DNA of 64,000 nucleotides from Pseudomonas sp. Root562 (lineage in GTDB: Bacteria > Pseudomonadota > Gammaproteobacteria > Pseudomonadales > Pseudomonadaceae): the NCBI RefSeq assembly GCF_001427125.1, contig NZ_LMGK01000012.1:117430-181429 (forward strand), read 5' to 3'. Within the stretch, counting starts at the first letter, position 1. Each line of letters starts with the position of its first letter. A program made the translations under genes and the position numbers. Positions 10,601 through 17,840 of the stretch are shown here, in pieces. The notes under the pieces were generated by a model. It searched no databases. It was given only the letters and a program-made list of their open reading frames with translations, and was not told where the DNA came from.

Positions 10601-10649
10601 TTTCGCCTTTGACCCATTCGAGGGCCACATAGTCATGCCGATCACCCAT
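4620..10649 (-). CDS. chpA: Hybrid chemotaxis histidine kinase ChpA, with an in-frame REPIN
   Basis: A 2009-residue CheA-type hybrid kinase for type IV pilus control. Four intact Hpt phosphotransfer motifs (HTLKGS/HTLKGG) lie near residues 674, 812, 1153 and 1294, preceded by degenerate Hpt-like repeats. The kinase core has an N-box (LRNAVDHGLE, about 1600) and G-boxes (DIRDDGAG, GRGVGMDVV). A CheW-like domain follows, then a C-terminal receiver with VVDDS near 1891 and phosphoacceptor Asp near 1938 (LLDIEMPRMDG). The ATG at 10649 (MGDRHDYVALEW) agrees with known ChpA N-termini. P. aeruginosa ChpA is about 2470 residues, so this one is shorter. Residues about 1069-1104 are encoded by a complete REPIN (7338-7443). 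Confidence 0.95.
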   Translation of the reverse strand: MGDRHDYVALEWVKGEIAETLKQAHHAIETRLDDPQATHALSECLAYIHQVHGSLQMVEFYGAALLAEEMEQLVIALQEGRVSHRDEALHLMLQALGQLPIYLDRVQGARRDLPLVVLPLINDLRSARGESLLSETSLFSPQLPHLPPLSEQSLALLEPAELPNVLRKLRQMLQMALVGLLREQDDDTHLGFLAKVFARLESLCANAPLAPLWQVASALVEGMRAGAIANSPALRSLFKDADKELKRLLEQGMHGVNQPPPPELLKSLLFYIAKAEHPTGQMLTMKDRYGLDDALPDSAMVDEERARLAGPDRDAMRSVLAALCEELVRVKERLDLFVRSDRQHTSDLDSLLAPLRQIADTLAVLGFGQPRKVIIDQLAVVLSLVQGQRAPDDAILMDVAGALLYVEATLAGMVGTVEPESQEDSRLPTTDLTQIHQIVIKETRICLQQAKDMIVDYIDADWDRQHLQALPALLTQVRGALAMIPLNRAASLIETCNHFIREHLLLDPGQPGWQELDSLADVITSLEYYLERLSDDPEAPGEQLLDVAEKSLASLGFFPNEKSSEQHVPVLDDVLSPSEAQVMQQRQELDGPAIVQTLADVLASPVSALNPPAVTTPGSLLPPPPGEEPVDDELREVFLEETDEVLQVLREYLPRWSVNPDNHSALIELRRAFHTLKGSGRMVRALVLGELAWAVENLLNRVLENSVEPGATVQQLLGDVLNLLPELVAEYTANAQRQRNDVDQLAARAHALAKGEEPACEEDTQDVSALDPLLLEIFRKEAESHLSSLNRFLEQAAEHLPLQASDELQRALHTLKGSASMAGVLPIAELAAPLDQLLREYKAHQVALELDEVELLLEAEGLFRLGLRQLRREPLAEIPRAKALIERAQAMLGERLQNLLNAPSSGLRVKRDPQLINNFLAQGMDILLDAESLLQRWQQHPGERQELSALLDELTTLGEGAHLADLHPVDELCEALLDLYGAVEESSLAVSEAFFHEAQSAHEALINMLDELAAGQEVSPRPERIRALHGLLDQSLDPSAMGLIRSDGSRTLSIRELGDVTAELENTLHPVGAGLPAMDVNDDAHSLDNQVACEIIAGKPAPTGDRANDLEDEIVSIFLEEAVDILDSANQALQRWLNDPQSAAPLSSLQRDLHTLKGGARMAEVEPVGDLAHELESLYEGLVDRRYSYSDVLAQLLQHSHERMAQLLKQLQQHQPLGDPSELIEAIRAFRLGHAGNADMVEPAASNDSAHHDGELLDIFLEEGFDIIESSGAALLRWQAEPSSRQEVETLLRDLHTLKGGARMVEIGPIGDLAHELEFLYEGLSSGELKSTGALFELLQRSHDRLAQMLDATRAGEPLPPADRLIDAIKNFSHPAEPEAAPTTALPAAAKPETPLLQADAGADMVKVSAELLDDLVNLAGETSIFRGRIEQQVSDAQVALNEMETTIERMRDQLRRLDTETQGRILSRQQVDAERLGYEEFDPLEMDRHSQLQQLSRALFESASDLLDLKETLDRRNQDAENLLQQQGRINTELQEGLMRTRMVPFERMLPRLKRIVRQVAGELGKDVEFIVGNAEGEMDRNVLERMAAPLEHMLRNAVDHGLEPAEVRIAAGKPAQGRITLDLLREGGDIIFDIRDDGAGVPLDAVRRKAIKRGLLDQDSDISDRDVLQFILQPGFSTAEKITQISGRGVGMDVVHEEVRQLGGTMSIDSVPGQGVHFRIRLPFTVSVNRALMVQCLDDQYAIPLNTIDGIVRVLPNELEGHFRLDPPTYEYAGQRYELCYLGELLKTSARPKLLGQSLPLPVLLVQCNERRIAVLVDAMAGTREIVVKSLGPQFAAVQGVSGATILGDGRVVLILDLLAPIRAMQAHVPQRPASHEGEAEPQRPLLVMVVDDSVTVRKVTSRLLERHGMNVLTAKDGVDAMLLLEEHMPDLMLLDIEMPRMDGFEVATQVRNDERLQHLPIIMITSRTGQKHRDRAMAIGVNDYLGKPYQESVLLESIALWSKTHA
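7338..7443. repeat. REPIN lying inside the chpA coding sequence
   Basis: Perfect 28-base inverted arms at 7338-7365 and 7416-7443 (CCCTGTGGGAGCTGGCTTGC... and complement) with a 50-base interior. The arms match the intergenic copies at 61991-62083 and 12805-12832. The chpA frame stays open throughout: the arms appear in the protein as PVGAGLPAM and IAGKPAPTGD. The element falls in the linker between the second and third intact Hpt domains. Confidence 0.95.
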
Positions 10650-10699
10650 AACCACTCCAGTCCCCACTTCGTTCAAGATGCCTGCACCCGTGGTCCGGT

Positions 10700-12760
10700 T
10701 CAAGCTTTGTCCGCCACCGGCGCCTTGGTGGCGGGCAAGGTGAAACCAGACACCGAGCGCCGCAACTGGCTGGCCATTTTCGCCAGGTTGCCGATGCTCT
10801 CGGCCGTTGCGGTAGAACCGGACGAGGTCTGCGTGGTGATCTGCTGGATCACGTTCATCGTCAGGGAAATCTGACCGGCAGACGACGTCTGTTGTTGTGC
10901 CGCGTTGGAAATGCTCTGGATCAGTGCCGCCAGGGTTTTCGACACCCCTTCGATCTCTTCCAGGGCCACACCGGCATCCTGCGCCAGGCGGGCACCACGC
11001 ACCACTTCGGTGGTGGTCTGTTCCATGGAAATCACCGCTTCGTTGGTGTCGGTCTGAATCGCCCGTACCAGGGTTTCAATCTGTCGCGTGGCCGCCGATG
11101 AGCGTTCGGCCAGGCGTTGCACCTCGTCCGCGACCACCGCGAAACCGCGTCCGGCATCGCCGGCCATGGACGCCTGAATCGCCGCGTTGAGGGCGAGGAT
11201 GTTGGTCTGGTCGGCAATATCGTCGATCAGGCTGACGATATCGCCGATTTCCTGGGACGACTCACCCAAGCGCTTGATCCGCTTGGCGGTGTCCTGGATC
11301 TGTTCACGGATATTGTCCATGCCGTGGATGGTGTTGTGCACCACTTCGTTGCCCTTGTTGGCGATTTCCACCGAACGCTCGGCCACCGCCGAGGATTCAG
11401 CGGCGTTGGCCGACACCTGATCGATGGACTGGGCCATGTCATTGATCGCGGTGGAGGCTTCGGAAATCTGCTGAGCCTGATGCTCGGAAGCCTGTGCCAG
11501 GTGCATGGCGGTGGCCTGGGTTTCCTGCACGGCGGCGGCGACTTGCCCGGCGGTCAGGTTGATGGTTGCCACCAGATCACGCAGCTGGTCCACGGAGTAG
11601 TTGATCGAGTCGGCGATGGTGCCGGTGAAGTCTTCGGTCACCGACGCGGTCACGGTCAGATCGCCGTCGGCCAGGTCCTCGATCTCGTCGAGCAATCGCA
11701 TGATCGCGTTCTGGTTGCGTTCGTTTTTCTCGGCGGTTTCCCGCAGTTGGCGATTGGTTTCGCGCACCATCACCAGGCCGATGAGGATGATCGACATCAG
11801 CGCCGCCAGGCCCAGCACATAGCCGCCGATGGTGTCGGTATCGCGCCCGCCGGCGAGGTTTTCGAACCCGCTGGCCAGGTGCGAGGCTTCATCGAGCAGG
11901 GTTTGCGACAGGCTGAAAATGTTGGTGGCCGATTCGCGAACCTTGAACAGTTCAGGCGAGGTTTCGAGGATTTCATCGACGGAGCCGGAAACGAACTCGA
12001 ACAGCTCGGCAATCTCGATCAGCCGCGCACGCGCATCTCGGTCCTCGACCTGGCTGACTTTCAGCGCCGGATTGCCTTGGAGCATGCCATTGAGCACCTG
12101 GCCGAAACGTGCGGCATCGCGACCGAAGGCGTCGGCCGCCTGCTGCGAATTTTCATCCCCCGACAGCACCGTGTTGACGGCGCCCAGGATGCGCTCGGCC
12201 AGCAACGATTGGCGTTGAGCCATCGCCACCTGTGCGGCGGGCGCTCCGCGTTGCAGGAGGGTTTCCACCACTTTTTCGTACTCGACCTGCAACTGCGGGA
12301 CGGTTTCAGCCAGGGTCGCGGCAACTTGATGCAGCGATAGCACGGTCTGTTCGCTGGAAAGAATGGCGTCGGTGTTTTTCAGCAGGCGTTCCCAGTCCAG
12401 TTGCACGGCGCGCATTTCCGGGCGCACGGCGGCCGGTGCGGGAGGCAAGCCGGTGGACGGGTCGCCTTTTTTCAGATAGCTCCAGCGCTGGGCAAAATCG
12501 TTGCGCGCATCGCTGAGCAACTTGAACGCCGCGGCCTTGCCGGCGGCGGCTTCGGTGGCGTTCTTGGCAATGCGCTGGGATAACACGCGCAGCTCGCCGG
12601 CATGGCCGATGTACTGCTTGTCGTACGTGGCCTGGGTGTTGAGGTACGCGAAGTTGGCGAACAACAGCATGATGAAGATGATCAGCGCGATGAACAGCAC
12701 GATGATCTGCGACCGACTGCGCGACCCTTCCATTGGCTTGCCTGTTTTTGCTTTTGTCAT
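10700..12760 (-). CDS. pilJ: Methyl-accepting chemotaxis protein PilJ
   Basis: A 686-residue receptor of the Pil-Chp system, close to the known PilJ length of about 682. It has an N-terminal membrane segment ([19 protein letters not shown], about residues 19-37), a periplasmic region with two PilJ/NarX-type sensor modules, a second membrane segment near residue 315 ([19 protein letters not shown]), a HAMP-like linker and a cytoplasmic MCP signalling domain with the hairpin tip [18 protein letters not shown]. It works with PilI and ChpA. It ends 50 bases before chpA; the pilK methyltransferase gene that follows pilJ in P. aeruginosa is missing. Confidence 0.96.
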   Translation of the reverse strand: MTKAKTGKPMEGSRSRSQIIVLFIALIIFIMLLFANFAYLNTQATYDKQYIGHAGELRVLSQRIAKNATEAAAGKAAAFKLLSDARNDFAQRWSYLKKGDPSTGLPPAPAAVRPEMRAVQLDWERLLKNTDAILSSEQTVLSLHQVAATLAETVPQLQVEYEKVVETLLQRGAPAAQVAMAQRQSLLAERILGAVNTVLSGDENSQQAADAFGRDAARFGQVLNGMLQGNPALKVSQVEDRDARARLIEIAELFEFVSGSVDEILETSPELFKVRESATNIFSLSQTLLDEASHLASGFENLAGGRDTDTIGGYVLGLAALMSIILIGLVMVRETNRQLRETAEKNERNQNAIMRLLDEIEDLADGDLTVTASVTEDFTGTIADSINYSVDQLRDLVATINLTAGQVAAAVQETQATAMHLAQASEHQAQQISEASTAINDMAQSIDQVSANAAESSAVAERSVEIANKGNEVVHNTIHGMDNIREQIQDTAKRIKRLGESSQEIGDIVSLIDDIADQTNILALNAAIQASMAGDAGRGFAVVADEVQRLAERSSAATRQIETLVRAIQTDTNEAVISMEQTTTEVVRGARLAQDAGVALEEIEGVSKTLAALIQSISNAAQQQTSSAGQISLTMNVIQQITTQTSSGSTATAESIGNLAKMASQLRRSVSGFTLPATKAPVADKA

Positions 12761-12804
12761 CGGTCTTCGCCTGTACTGCCCAATTCACTTCAAACCCGAC
12801 ACCG

Positions 12805-12899
12805 TCCCTGTGGGAGCTGGCTTGCCAGCGATGGCATCACCTCGGTTCAAGATGAGACCGAGTTGCCTGCATCGCGGGCAAGCCCGCTCTCACAAAGGG
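12805..12899. repeat. REPIN with unlike arms between pilI and pilJ
   Basis: The left arm at 12805-12832 is of the GCTGGCTTGCCAGC type; the right arm at about 12870-12899 is of the GCGGGCAAGCCCGC type. A short imperfect palindrome (CTCGGT...ACCGAG) sits between them. It lies inside the pil-chp transcript and could form an RNA hairpin that sets relative expression of pilGHI and pilJ-chpA. Confidence 0.85.
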
Positions 12900-12905
12900 C
12901 CGCGT

Positions 12906-13445
12906 TCACACCGCGATGTTCATGAAACCCTGCGAGCGCGCCAGCGCAAACGGGCTGAACACCCGCCAGGTCTGCTCGCCCTCAAAGCAGCCTTCGACAA
13001 ACGCCGCCATCGGGCCGGAAACCGCATCGCCCGCGACAGCCTCAAGACTGCCGTGGGCGAAGTGCTGAAGGCCGAACACTTCGTCGACCATCAGCCCGGC
13101 GAACACGTCTTCATGCTCCACCACCAGCACCCGCCGCTGCCGGCGCGCCACCGAGAGCTCGTGTCCAAAAAAGGCACACAGATCCATGATCGGCAGCAGG
13201 CGTCCACGCAGATTGGCAACACCCTTGACCCAAGGCTTGACCCCCGGCACCTGAGTGAAACGCGGCTCGTGCAATACTTCACTGACCTCGCCCATCGGCG
13301 CGACGTACCAGCATTCACCGAGGCGAAAACCGATGCCGCTCCAGCTGTTCTGGTGGGTCGGCTGGGACGGCAAATCCGCCGCCAGCAAGCGACAGCGCTG
13401 GTCGATCTGCAGCAGCAGTTCAAAAGCCGTCAGCGACTCGGTCAT
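12906..13445 (-). CDS. pilI: CheW-like adaptor PilI
   Basis: A 179-residue CheW-domain protein that links the PilJ receptor to the ChpA kinase. The CheW core reads GIGFRLGECWYVAPMGEVSEVL near residue 40, then VPGVKPWVKGVANLRGRLLPIMDL, the most recognisable CheW block. It starts 10 bases after pilH ends. The length agrees with the PilI family. A 145-base gap with a REPIN separates it from pilJ. Confidence 0.94.
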   Translation of the reverse strand: MTESLTAFELLLQIDQRCRLLAADLPSQPTHQNSWSGIGFRLGECWYVAPMGEVSEVLHEPRFTQVPGVKPWVKGVANLRGRLLPIMDLCAFFGHELSVARRQRRVLVVEHEDVFAGLMVDEVFGLQHFAHGSLEAVAGDAVSGPMAAFVEGCFEGEQTWRVFSPFALARSQGFMNIAV

Positions 13446-13455
13446 GGCCGGACGA

Positions 13456-13821
13456 TCAACCGGCCAGCACGTTGTTCAGGGTTTTGAGCAGGGTTTCCTC
13501 ATCAACCGGTTTGGTCAGGTAATCCTTGGCCCCTTGGCGCGTGCCCCAGACCTTGTCGGTTTCCTGATCCTTGGTGGTGATGATGATCACCGGGATGTGC
13601 CCGGTTTCCGGATCCTTGGTCAACTGTCGGGTAGCCTGAAAACCGTTGAGGCCGGGCATGACGATGTCCATCAGCACTGCGTCGGGTTTTTCCTGGCGGG
13701 CCAGGGCCACACCGTCGGCGCCATTCTCGGCTTTTAATACCTCATGGCCGTGCTTTTCCAGCATGCCGGTCAATTTGTACATTTCAGTCGGCGAATCATC
13801 GACGATCAGAATACGTGCCAT
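13456..13821 (-). CDS. pilH: Response regulator PilH
   Basis: A 121-residue CheY-like receiver, exactly the usual PilH length. The acidic pocket is at D8-D9 (ILIVDDS), the phosphoacceptor is D52 (VLMDIVMPGLNGF), and the conserved switch Thr and Lys are in IIITTKDQ and YLTKPV. In P. aeruginosa PilH opposes or balances PilG in controlling pilus retraction and surface cAMP signalling. The start at 13821 (MARILIVDDS) is preferred to an ATG-like codon four residues upstream. Confidence 0.95.
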   Translation of the reverse strand: MARILIVDDSPTEMYKLTGMLEKHGHEVLKAENGADGVALARQEKPDAVLMDIVMPGLNGFQATRQLTKDPETGHIPVIIITTKDQETDKVWGTRQGAKDYLTKPVDEETLLKTLNNVLAG

Positions 13822-13878
13822 GGTCTTCCCCATTCTTGTCGACGCAAGGCCCGTTGGCCGAGCGTCACTGTAGGTGTC

Positions 13879-14283
13879 TTACTGCGGCAAAACGGCGGCG
13901 AAGCCCGGAACATGGGCCTGGATCGCGTTCAGCAGTTCTTCCTTGCTGAAAGGCTTGGTCAAAAACTGGTCGGAGCCGACGATGCGGCCCTTGGCCTTGT
14001 CGAACAGCCCGTCCTTGGACGACAGCATAATCACTGGCGTGGACTTGAATGCACTGTTGTTCTTGATTAAAGCGCAGGTCTGATAACCATCCAGACGCGG
14101 CATCATGATGTCGACAAAGATGATGCCGGGATGATTGTCGGCGATCTTGGCCAGGGCATCGAAACCGTCGATGGCCGTGATGACCTCACAACCCACGTTC
14201 TTGAGCAGCGTTTCGGCGGTACGGCGAATCGTCTTCGAATCGTCGATCACCATGACCTTCAAGGCGCTGGGGTGCTGTTCCAT
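13879..14283 (-). CDS. pilG: Response regulator PilG
   Basis: A 134-residue CheY-like receiver, the output of ChpA that promotes pilus extension and adenylate cyclase activity in P. aeruginosa. The pocket is in VMVIDDSKTIRRTAE and the phosphoacceptor is D58 (IIFVDIMMPRLDG). The segment CALIKNNSAFKSTPVIMLSS is nearly invariant in PilG. The ATG at 14283 gives the canonical N-terminus MEQ; a 30-residue upstream extension is rejected. First gene of the pilGHIJ-chpAC operon; divergent from gshB. Confidence 0.95.
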   Translation of the reverse strand: MEQHPSALKVMVIDDSKTIRRTAETLLKNVGCEVITAIDGFDALAKIADNHPGIIFVDIMMPRLDGYQTCALIKNNSAFKSTPVIMLSSKDGLFDKAKGRIVGSDQFLTKPFSKEELLNAIQAHVPGFAAVLPQ

Positions 14284-14629
14284 AAATGCTCTACCGTCGC
14301 CTTTGTGAATCAATTTGTCCGTTTGCCGGTTAACGGCGGCCCGAAACCCTTGATACTCAAGGGCCAGCATCACTAGGCAGTCTTTTTAGCACAGTCTCCA
14401 GCACCAATCTATCGGCCGACCGGTGCGGTGGTTTTTCCTTGACCGGGAACCTACTCAGCGCCACTCTGACGCCACTTTTATTGGCTGGTTTTCTGTAGGA
14501 GCAAGCCCTCGCGATGGTCGTCAACGATAACACTGGCTGCCGACACCCCGAGGCGCTCTCAGGTTTATCGCGAGCAGGCTCGCTCCTACAGGGGATCGGC
14601 ACCGGCCCCCAAATTTCGAGGAAAAACCC
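14284..14629. other. Divergent pilG/gshB intergenic region
   Basis: 346 bases without a gene. It must hold the pilG promoter (within about 14284-14480) and the gshB promoter. The only clear structure is the REPIN at 14493-14591. No open reading frame here looks coding. Confidence 0.5.
14493..14591. repeat. REPIN upstream of gshB
   Basis: The left arm CTGTAGGAGCAAGCCCTCGC... at 14493-14516 has lost a few bases of the stem; the right arm at about 14568-14591 is complete. The interior holds GTCGTCAACGATAAC (14517-14531) and CCTGAGAGCGCCTCGGGGTGTC on the other strand. Both are shared with the copy at 16561-16662. Confidence 0.9.
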
Positions 14630-15583
14630 ATGAGCGTTCGCGTCGGGATTGTCATGGACCCAATTGCCAGCATCTCCTATAAAAAGGACAGCTCGCTGGC
14701 CATGCTGCTGGCCGCGCAGAAGCGTGGCTGGGAACTGTTCTATATGGAACAGCGTGACCTGTACCAGGCCGAAGGCCAGGCACGGGCGCGGATGCGTCCG
14801 TTGCAAGTGTTCGCCAACCCGGAAAAATGGTTCGAGCTGGGCGCTGAAAGCGATGCGCTGCTCAGCGACCTGGATGTGATCCTGATGCGCAAGGATCCGC
14901 CATTCGACATGGAGTTTGTTTACTCCACGTATCTGCTGGAGCAGGCCGAAAGCGCCGGCGTGCTGGTGGTCAACAAGCCGCAGAGCCTGCGCGACTGCAA
15001 CGAGAAACTGTTCGCCACGCTGTTCCCGCAGTGCACGCCGCCGACCATCGTCAGCCGTCGCCCGGACGTGCTGCGCGAGTTCGCCGATCATCACGGTGAC
15101 GTGATCCTCAAGCCGCTGGATGGCATGGGCGGCTCCTCGATCTTCCGCCACACTGCGGGCCACCCGAACCTGTCGGTGATCCTCGAGACCCTGACCCTGC
15201 ACGGCCAGCAACAGATCATGATCCAGGGTTACCTGCCGGCCATCGTCGATGGCGACAAGCGCATCCTGATGATCGACGGCGAGCCGGTGGATTACTGCCT
15301 GGCGCGCATTCCCGCCGCTGGCGAAACCCGTGGCAACCTCGCTGCCGGTGGCCGCGGCGAAGCGCGTCCGCTGACCGAGAAGGATCGCTGGATTGCTGCG
15401 CAAGTCGGCCCGACCCTGCGCGAAAAAGGCCTGCTGTTCGTCGGCCTCGACGTGATCGGTGAGCATCTGACGGAAATCAACGTCACCAGCCCGACCTGCA
15501 TTCGCGAGATCGACAATGCCTTCGGGACCGACATTGGCGGCATGCTGATGGATGCCATCGATCAGAAGCTCAAGGCTCGTTGA
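14630..15583 (+). CDS. gshB: Glutathione synthetase
   Basis: A 317-residue ATP-grasp enzyme that joins gamma-glutamylcysteine and glycine to make glutathione in the cytoplasm. Diagnostic blocks are VGIVMDPIASISYKKDSSLAM at the N-terminus, the ATP-binding ILKPLDGMGGSSIFR near residue 160, and AGETRGNLAAGGRGEARPL followed by the metal-binding INVTSPTCIREI near 283. Length and start are typical. Its place between pilG and tonB3 matches the usual Pseudomonas order. Confidence 0.97.
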   Translation: MSVRVGIVMDPIASISYKKDSSLAMLLAAQKRGWELFYMEQRDLYQAEGQARARMRPLQVFANPEKWFELGAESDALLSDLDVILMRKDPPFDMEFVYSTYLLEQAESAGVLVVNKPQSLRDCNEKLFATLFPQCTPPTIVSRRPDVLREFADHHGDVILKPLDGMGGSSIFRHTAGHPNLSVILETLTLHGQQQIMIQGYLPAIVDGDKRILMIDGEPVDYCLARIPAAGETRGNLAAGGRGEARPLTEKDRWIAAQVGPTLREKGLLFVGLDVIGEHLTEINVTSPTCIREIDNAFGTDIGGMLMDAIDQKLKAR

Positions 15584-15609
15584 TTAGCCAAACCAACATT
15601 GCGTTATCA
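15580..15609 (+). promoter_or_regulatory. Possible promoter of the tonB3-like gene
   Basis: TTGATT at 15580-15585 and a TTATCA/TATCAT box at 15604-15610, 18-19 bases apart, about 40 bases before the ATG at 15648. The match is only fair and rests on sequence alone. Confidence 0.3.
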
Positions 15610-15647
15610 TGCGCGGCCTGTGAAAACGCGATGTTGGTTTCCTTGTC

Positions 15648-16547
15648 ATGACCCTCCCGTCCGATCTGCCAGCTGAACTCGCCCACCGTGGCGTGCGCCC
15701 GGCCGATCGCCTCGGTTTTACCCTGTTCCTGGCGGCATTGATTCACCTGGCCTTGCTGCTCGGCGTCGGGTTCGCCGTGGTCGAACCCAAGCAGATCAGC
15801 AAAACCCTGGAAATCACCCTCGCTACCTTCAAAAGCGAAAAGAAACCTGAAAAGGCCGATTTTCTTGCTCAGGAGAATCAGCAGGGCAGCGGCACCCTGG
15901 ATAAAAAAGCGGTCCCGAAGACCACTGAAATCGCACCGTTCCAGGACAACAAGGTGAAGAAAGTCACGCCACCGCCAGCGGCCAAGCCTGAACAGCAGGA
16001 AGCACCGCCCAAGGCTGCCGTGACCACGGTCGCGCCGAAGCCGAAGAAAGCCGCCAGCAAAACCGAAGAACCCAAGCCCGTCACCAAACCTGCGGTGGCC
16101 GCGCCAACATTCGACACCGAACAGCTGTCCAGCGATATCGCCAGCCTGGAAGCCGAACTGGCCAACGAGCAACAGCTTTACGCCAAACGCCCGCGCATCC
16201 ACCGCCTGAGTGCCGCTTCGACCATGCGCGACAAGGGCGCCTGGTACAAAGATGAATGGCGCAAGAAGGTCGAGCGCATCGGCAACCTCAACTATCCCGA
16301 CGAAGCCCGGCGCAAGCAGATTTATGGCAATTTGCGTCTGATGGTGTCGATCAACCGCGATGGTTCGCTGTATGAGGTACTGGTGCTCGAATCTTCCGGC
16401 CAGCCGCTGCTCGACCAGGCAGCCCAGCGCATTGTGCGGCTGGCGGCGCCGTTCGCACCGTTTACCGGGGATCTTTCGGACGTCGACCGACTGGAAATCA
16501 TCCGCACCTGGAAGTTTGCGCGCGGCGATCGGCTCTCCAGCAATTGA
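15648..16547 (+). CDS. tonB3: TonB-like energy transducer (TonB3 type)
   Basis: A 299-residue inner-membrane protein with one N-terminal membrane anchor (about residues 23-46), a long Lys/Pro/Ala-rich periplasmic spacer (about 60-165) and a C-terminal TonB domain (LNYPDEARRKQIYGNLRL, near 208-225). TonB proteins pass proton-motive force to outer-membrane receptors. The place between gshB and algH matches P. aeruginosa tonB3, which is linked to twitching motility rather than mainly iron uptake. That link fits the nearby pil-chp genes, but function here is inferred. Confidence 0.88.
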   Translation: MTLPSDLPAELAHRGVRPADRLGFTLFLAALIHLALLLGVGFAVVEPKQISKTLEITLATFKSEKKPEKADFLAQENQQGSGTLDKKAVPKTTEIAPFQDNKVKKVTPPPAAKPEQQEAPPKAAVTTVAPKPKKAASKTEEPKPVTKPAVAAPTFDTEQLSSDIASLEAELANEQQLYAKRPRIHRLSAASTMRDKGAWYKDEWRKKVERIGNLNYPDEARRKQIYGNLRLMVSINRDGSLYEVLVLESSGQPLLDQAAQRIVRLAAPFAPFTGDLSDVDRLEIIRTWKFARGDRLSSN

Positions 16548-16560
16548 TGTACGCCCCCCC

Positions 16561-16662
16561 CTGTAGGAGCGAGTCTGCTCGCGATGAACCTGAGAGCACC
16601 ACGGGGTGTCATGGGCCCAGCGTTATCGTTGACGAACATCGCGAGCAAGCTCACTCCCACAG
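16561..16662. repeat. REPIN between the tonB3-like gene and algH
   Basis: Arms CTGTAGGAGCGAGTCTGCTC... (from 16561) and its diverged complement ending at 16662. The interior carries GTTATCGTTGACGAA (16622-16636) beside the right arm and CCTGAGAGC...GGGGTGTC after the left arm, both shared with other copies in this window. Confidence 0.92.
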
Positions 16663-16748
16663 AAATGTGAGTCGTCAGCGGGAATTTGCGGCATTTCCTA
16701 CGCATCCTCAGCTTGTCAGTTCGCCCCTCCAACGCCACACTAGCGCTC

Positions 16749-17321
16749 ATGAAAAACGTCAGCCCCAGCTACCTCAAGCATCAATTCCTGATCGCCATGC
16801 CGCACATGGCCGACCCGAACTTTGCGCACACCTTGACCTACATCGTCGAGCACACGGCCAATGGTGCCATGGGGCTGGTAGTCAACCGTCCGCAAGACCT
16901 GAACCTGGCCGATATTCTCGAGCAATTGCGTCCCGATATAGAACCGCCGGTCCTCTGCCAGCATGTGCCGATCTTCATTGGCGGCCCGGTGCAGACCGAT
17001 CGCGGCTTTGTCCTGCATCCTTCGGGCAAAACCTTTCAGGCGACCGTTGATCTGGAAGGCGAGCTGTCCCTGTCGACCTCTCAGGATGTGCTGTTTGCCA
17101 TTGCCGATGGCGTCGGCCCGGCGAAAAGCCTGATCGCCCTCGGTTATGCCGGCTGGGAAGCCGGGCAATTGGAGGCCGAACTGGCACAAAACGCCTGGCT
17201 GACCTGCCCGTTCGACGCCGATATTCTGTTCAACACCAGCAGCGAACTGCGTCTGGAGGCAGCGGCCAAGCATTTGGGCGTCAACCTCAGCCTGCTGACC
17301 AGCCAGGCGGGGCACGCCTGA
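16749..17321 (+). CDS. algH: YqgE/AlgH family protein
   Basis: A 190-residue protein of the UPF0301 (YqgE/AlgH) family. The start MKNVSPSYLKHQFLIAMPHM is a good match to the family, as is the HTLTYIVEHTANGAMGLVVN block and the FIGGPVQTDRGFVLH motif near residue 80. In P. aeruginosa AlgH was named for an effect on alginate genes, but its biochemical role is not known. The stop shares one base with the ruvX start (TGATG), so the two are cotranslated. Confidence 0.94.
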   Translation: MKNVSPSYLKHQFLIAMPHMADPNFAHTLTYIVEHTANGAMGLVVNRPQDLNLADILEQLRPDIEPPVLCQHVPIFIGGPVQTDRGFVLHPSGKTFQATVDLEGELSLSTSQDVLFAIADGVGPAKSLIALGYAGWEAGQLEAELAQNAWLTCPFDADILFNTSSELRLEAAAKHLGVNLSLLTSQAGHA

Positions 17322-17758
17322 TGGCCCTGCGGCTGATTCTCGGTTTTGACTACGGCACCAAACAGATCGGCGTCGCGGTCGGCCAGGTGATTACCGGCCA
17401 GGCCCGCGAGCTGTGCACCTTGAAAGCACAAAACGGCATCCCCGACTGGGACCAGGTTGAAGCGCTCATCAAAGAGTGGAAGCCGGACGCCGTGGTGGTC
17501 GGCCTGCCGCTGAACATGGACGGCACACCAAGCGAGATGTGCCTGCGAGCCGAGAAGTTCGCCCGCCGCCTCAACGGCCGCTTCAACCTGCCCTTCTATA
17601 CCCACGATGAGCGCCTGACTACCTTCGAAGCCAAAGGTGAACGACGTGATCGCGGCGGACAAAAGGGCAGCTACCGCGACAACCCGGTCGACGCCATTGC
17701 CGCGGCCCTGCTGCTGCAAGGCTGGCTCGACGAAAACACTGCACTGTTCGAATCCTGA
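17321..17758 (+). CDS. ruvX: Holliday junction resolvase-like / pre-16S rRNA nuclease RuvX (YqgF)
   Basis: A 145-residue RNase H-fold protein. The first acidic strand is LGFDYGTKQIGVAVG; the second block is VVVGLPLNMDGTPSEM near residue 60, and the final acidic residue is in DAIAAALLLQGWL. YqgF is best supported as an enzyme in 16S rRNA 5' end maturation; the older annotation is Holliday junction resolvase. It directly follows algH (1-base overlap), a very common pairing. Confidence 0.95.
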   Translation: MALRLILGFDYGTKQIGVAVGQVITGQARELCTLKAQNGIPDWDQVEALIKEWKPDAVVVGLPLNMDGTPSEMCLRAEKFARRLNGRFNLPFYTHDERLTTFEAKGERRDRGGQKGSYRDNPVDAIAAALLLQGWLDENTALFES

Positions 17759-17788
17759 CGAGTCGCTAACCCGCCTCTCTTAGCTACA

Positions 17789-17824
17789 ACCCGAGCCTGC
17801 CGTACAAGCAGCACCGGCTCGGGT
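17789..17824 (+). promoter_or_regulatory. Hairpin in the pyrR leader
   Basis: ACCCGAGCC at 17789-17797 pairs with GGCTCGGGT at 17816-17824 across an 18-base loop that can itself partly pair (TGC/GCA). The stem ends about 5 bases before the Shine-Dalgarno AAGGAG (17830-17835) of pyrR. No T-run follows, so it is not a simple terminator. It could affect pyrR translation or be a transcript end for ruvX. Confidence 0.5.
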
Positions 17825-17840
17825 CCAAGAAGGAGCAACC

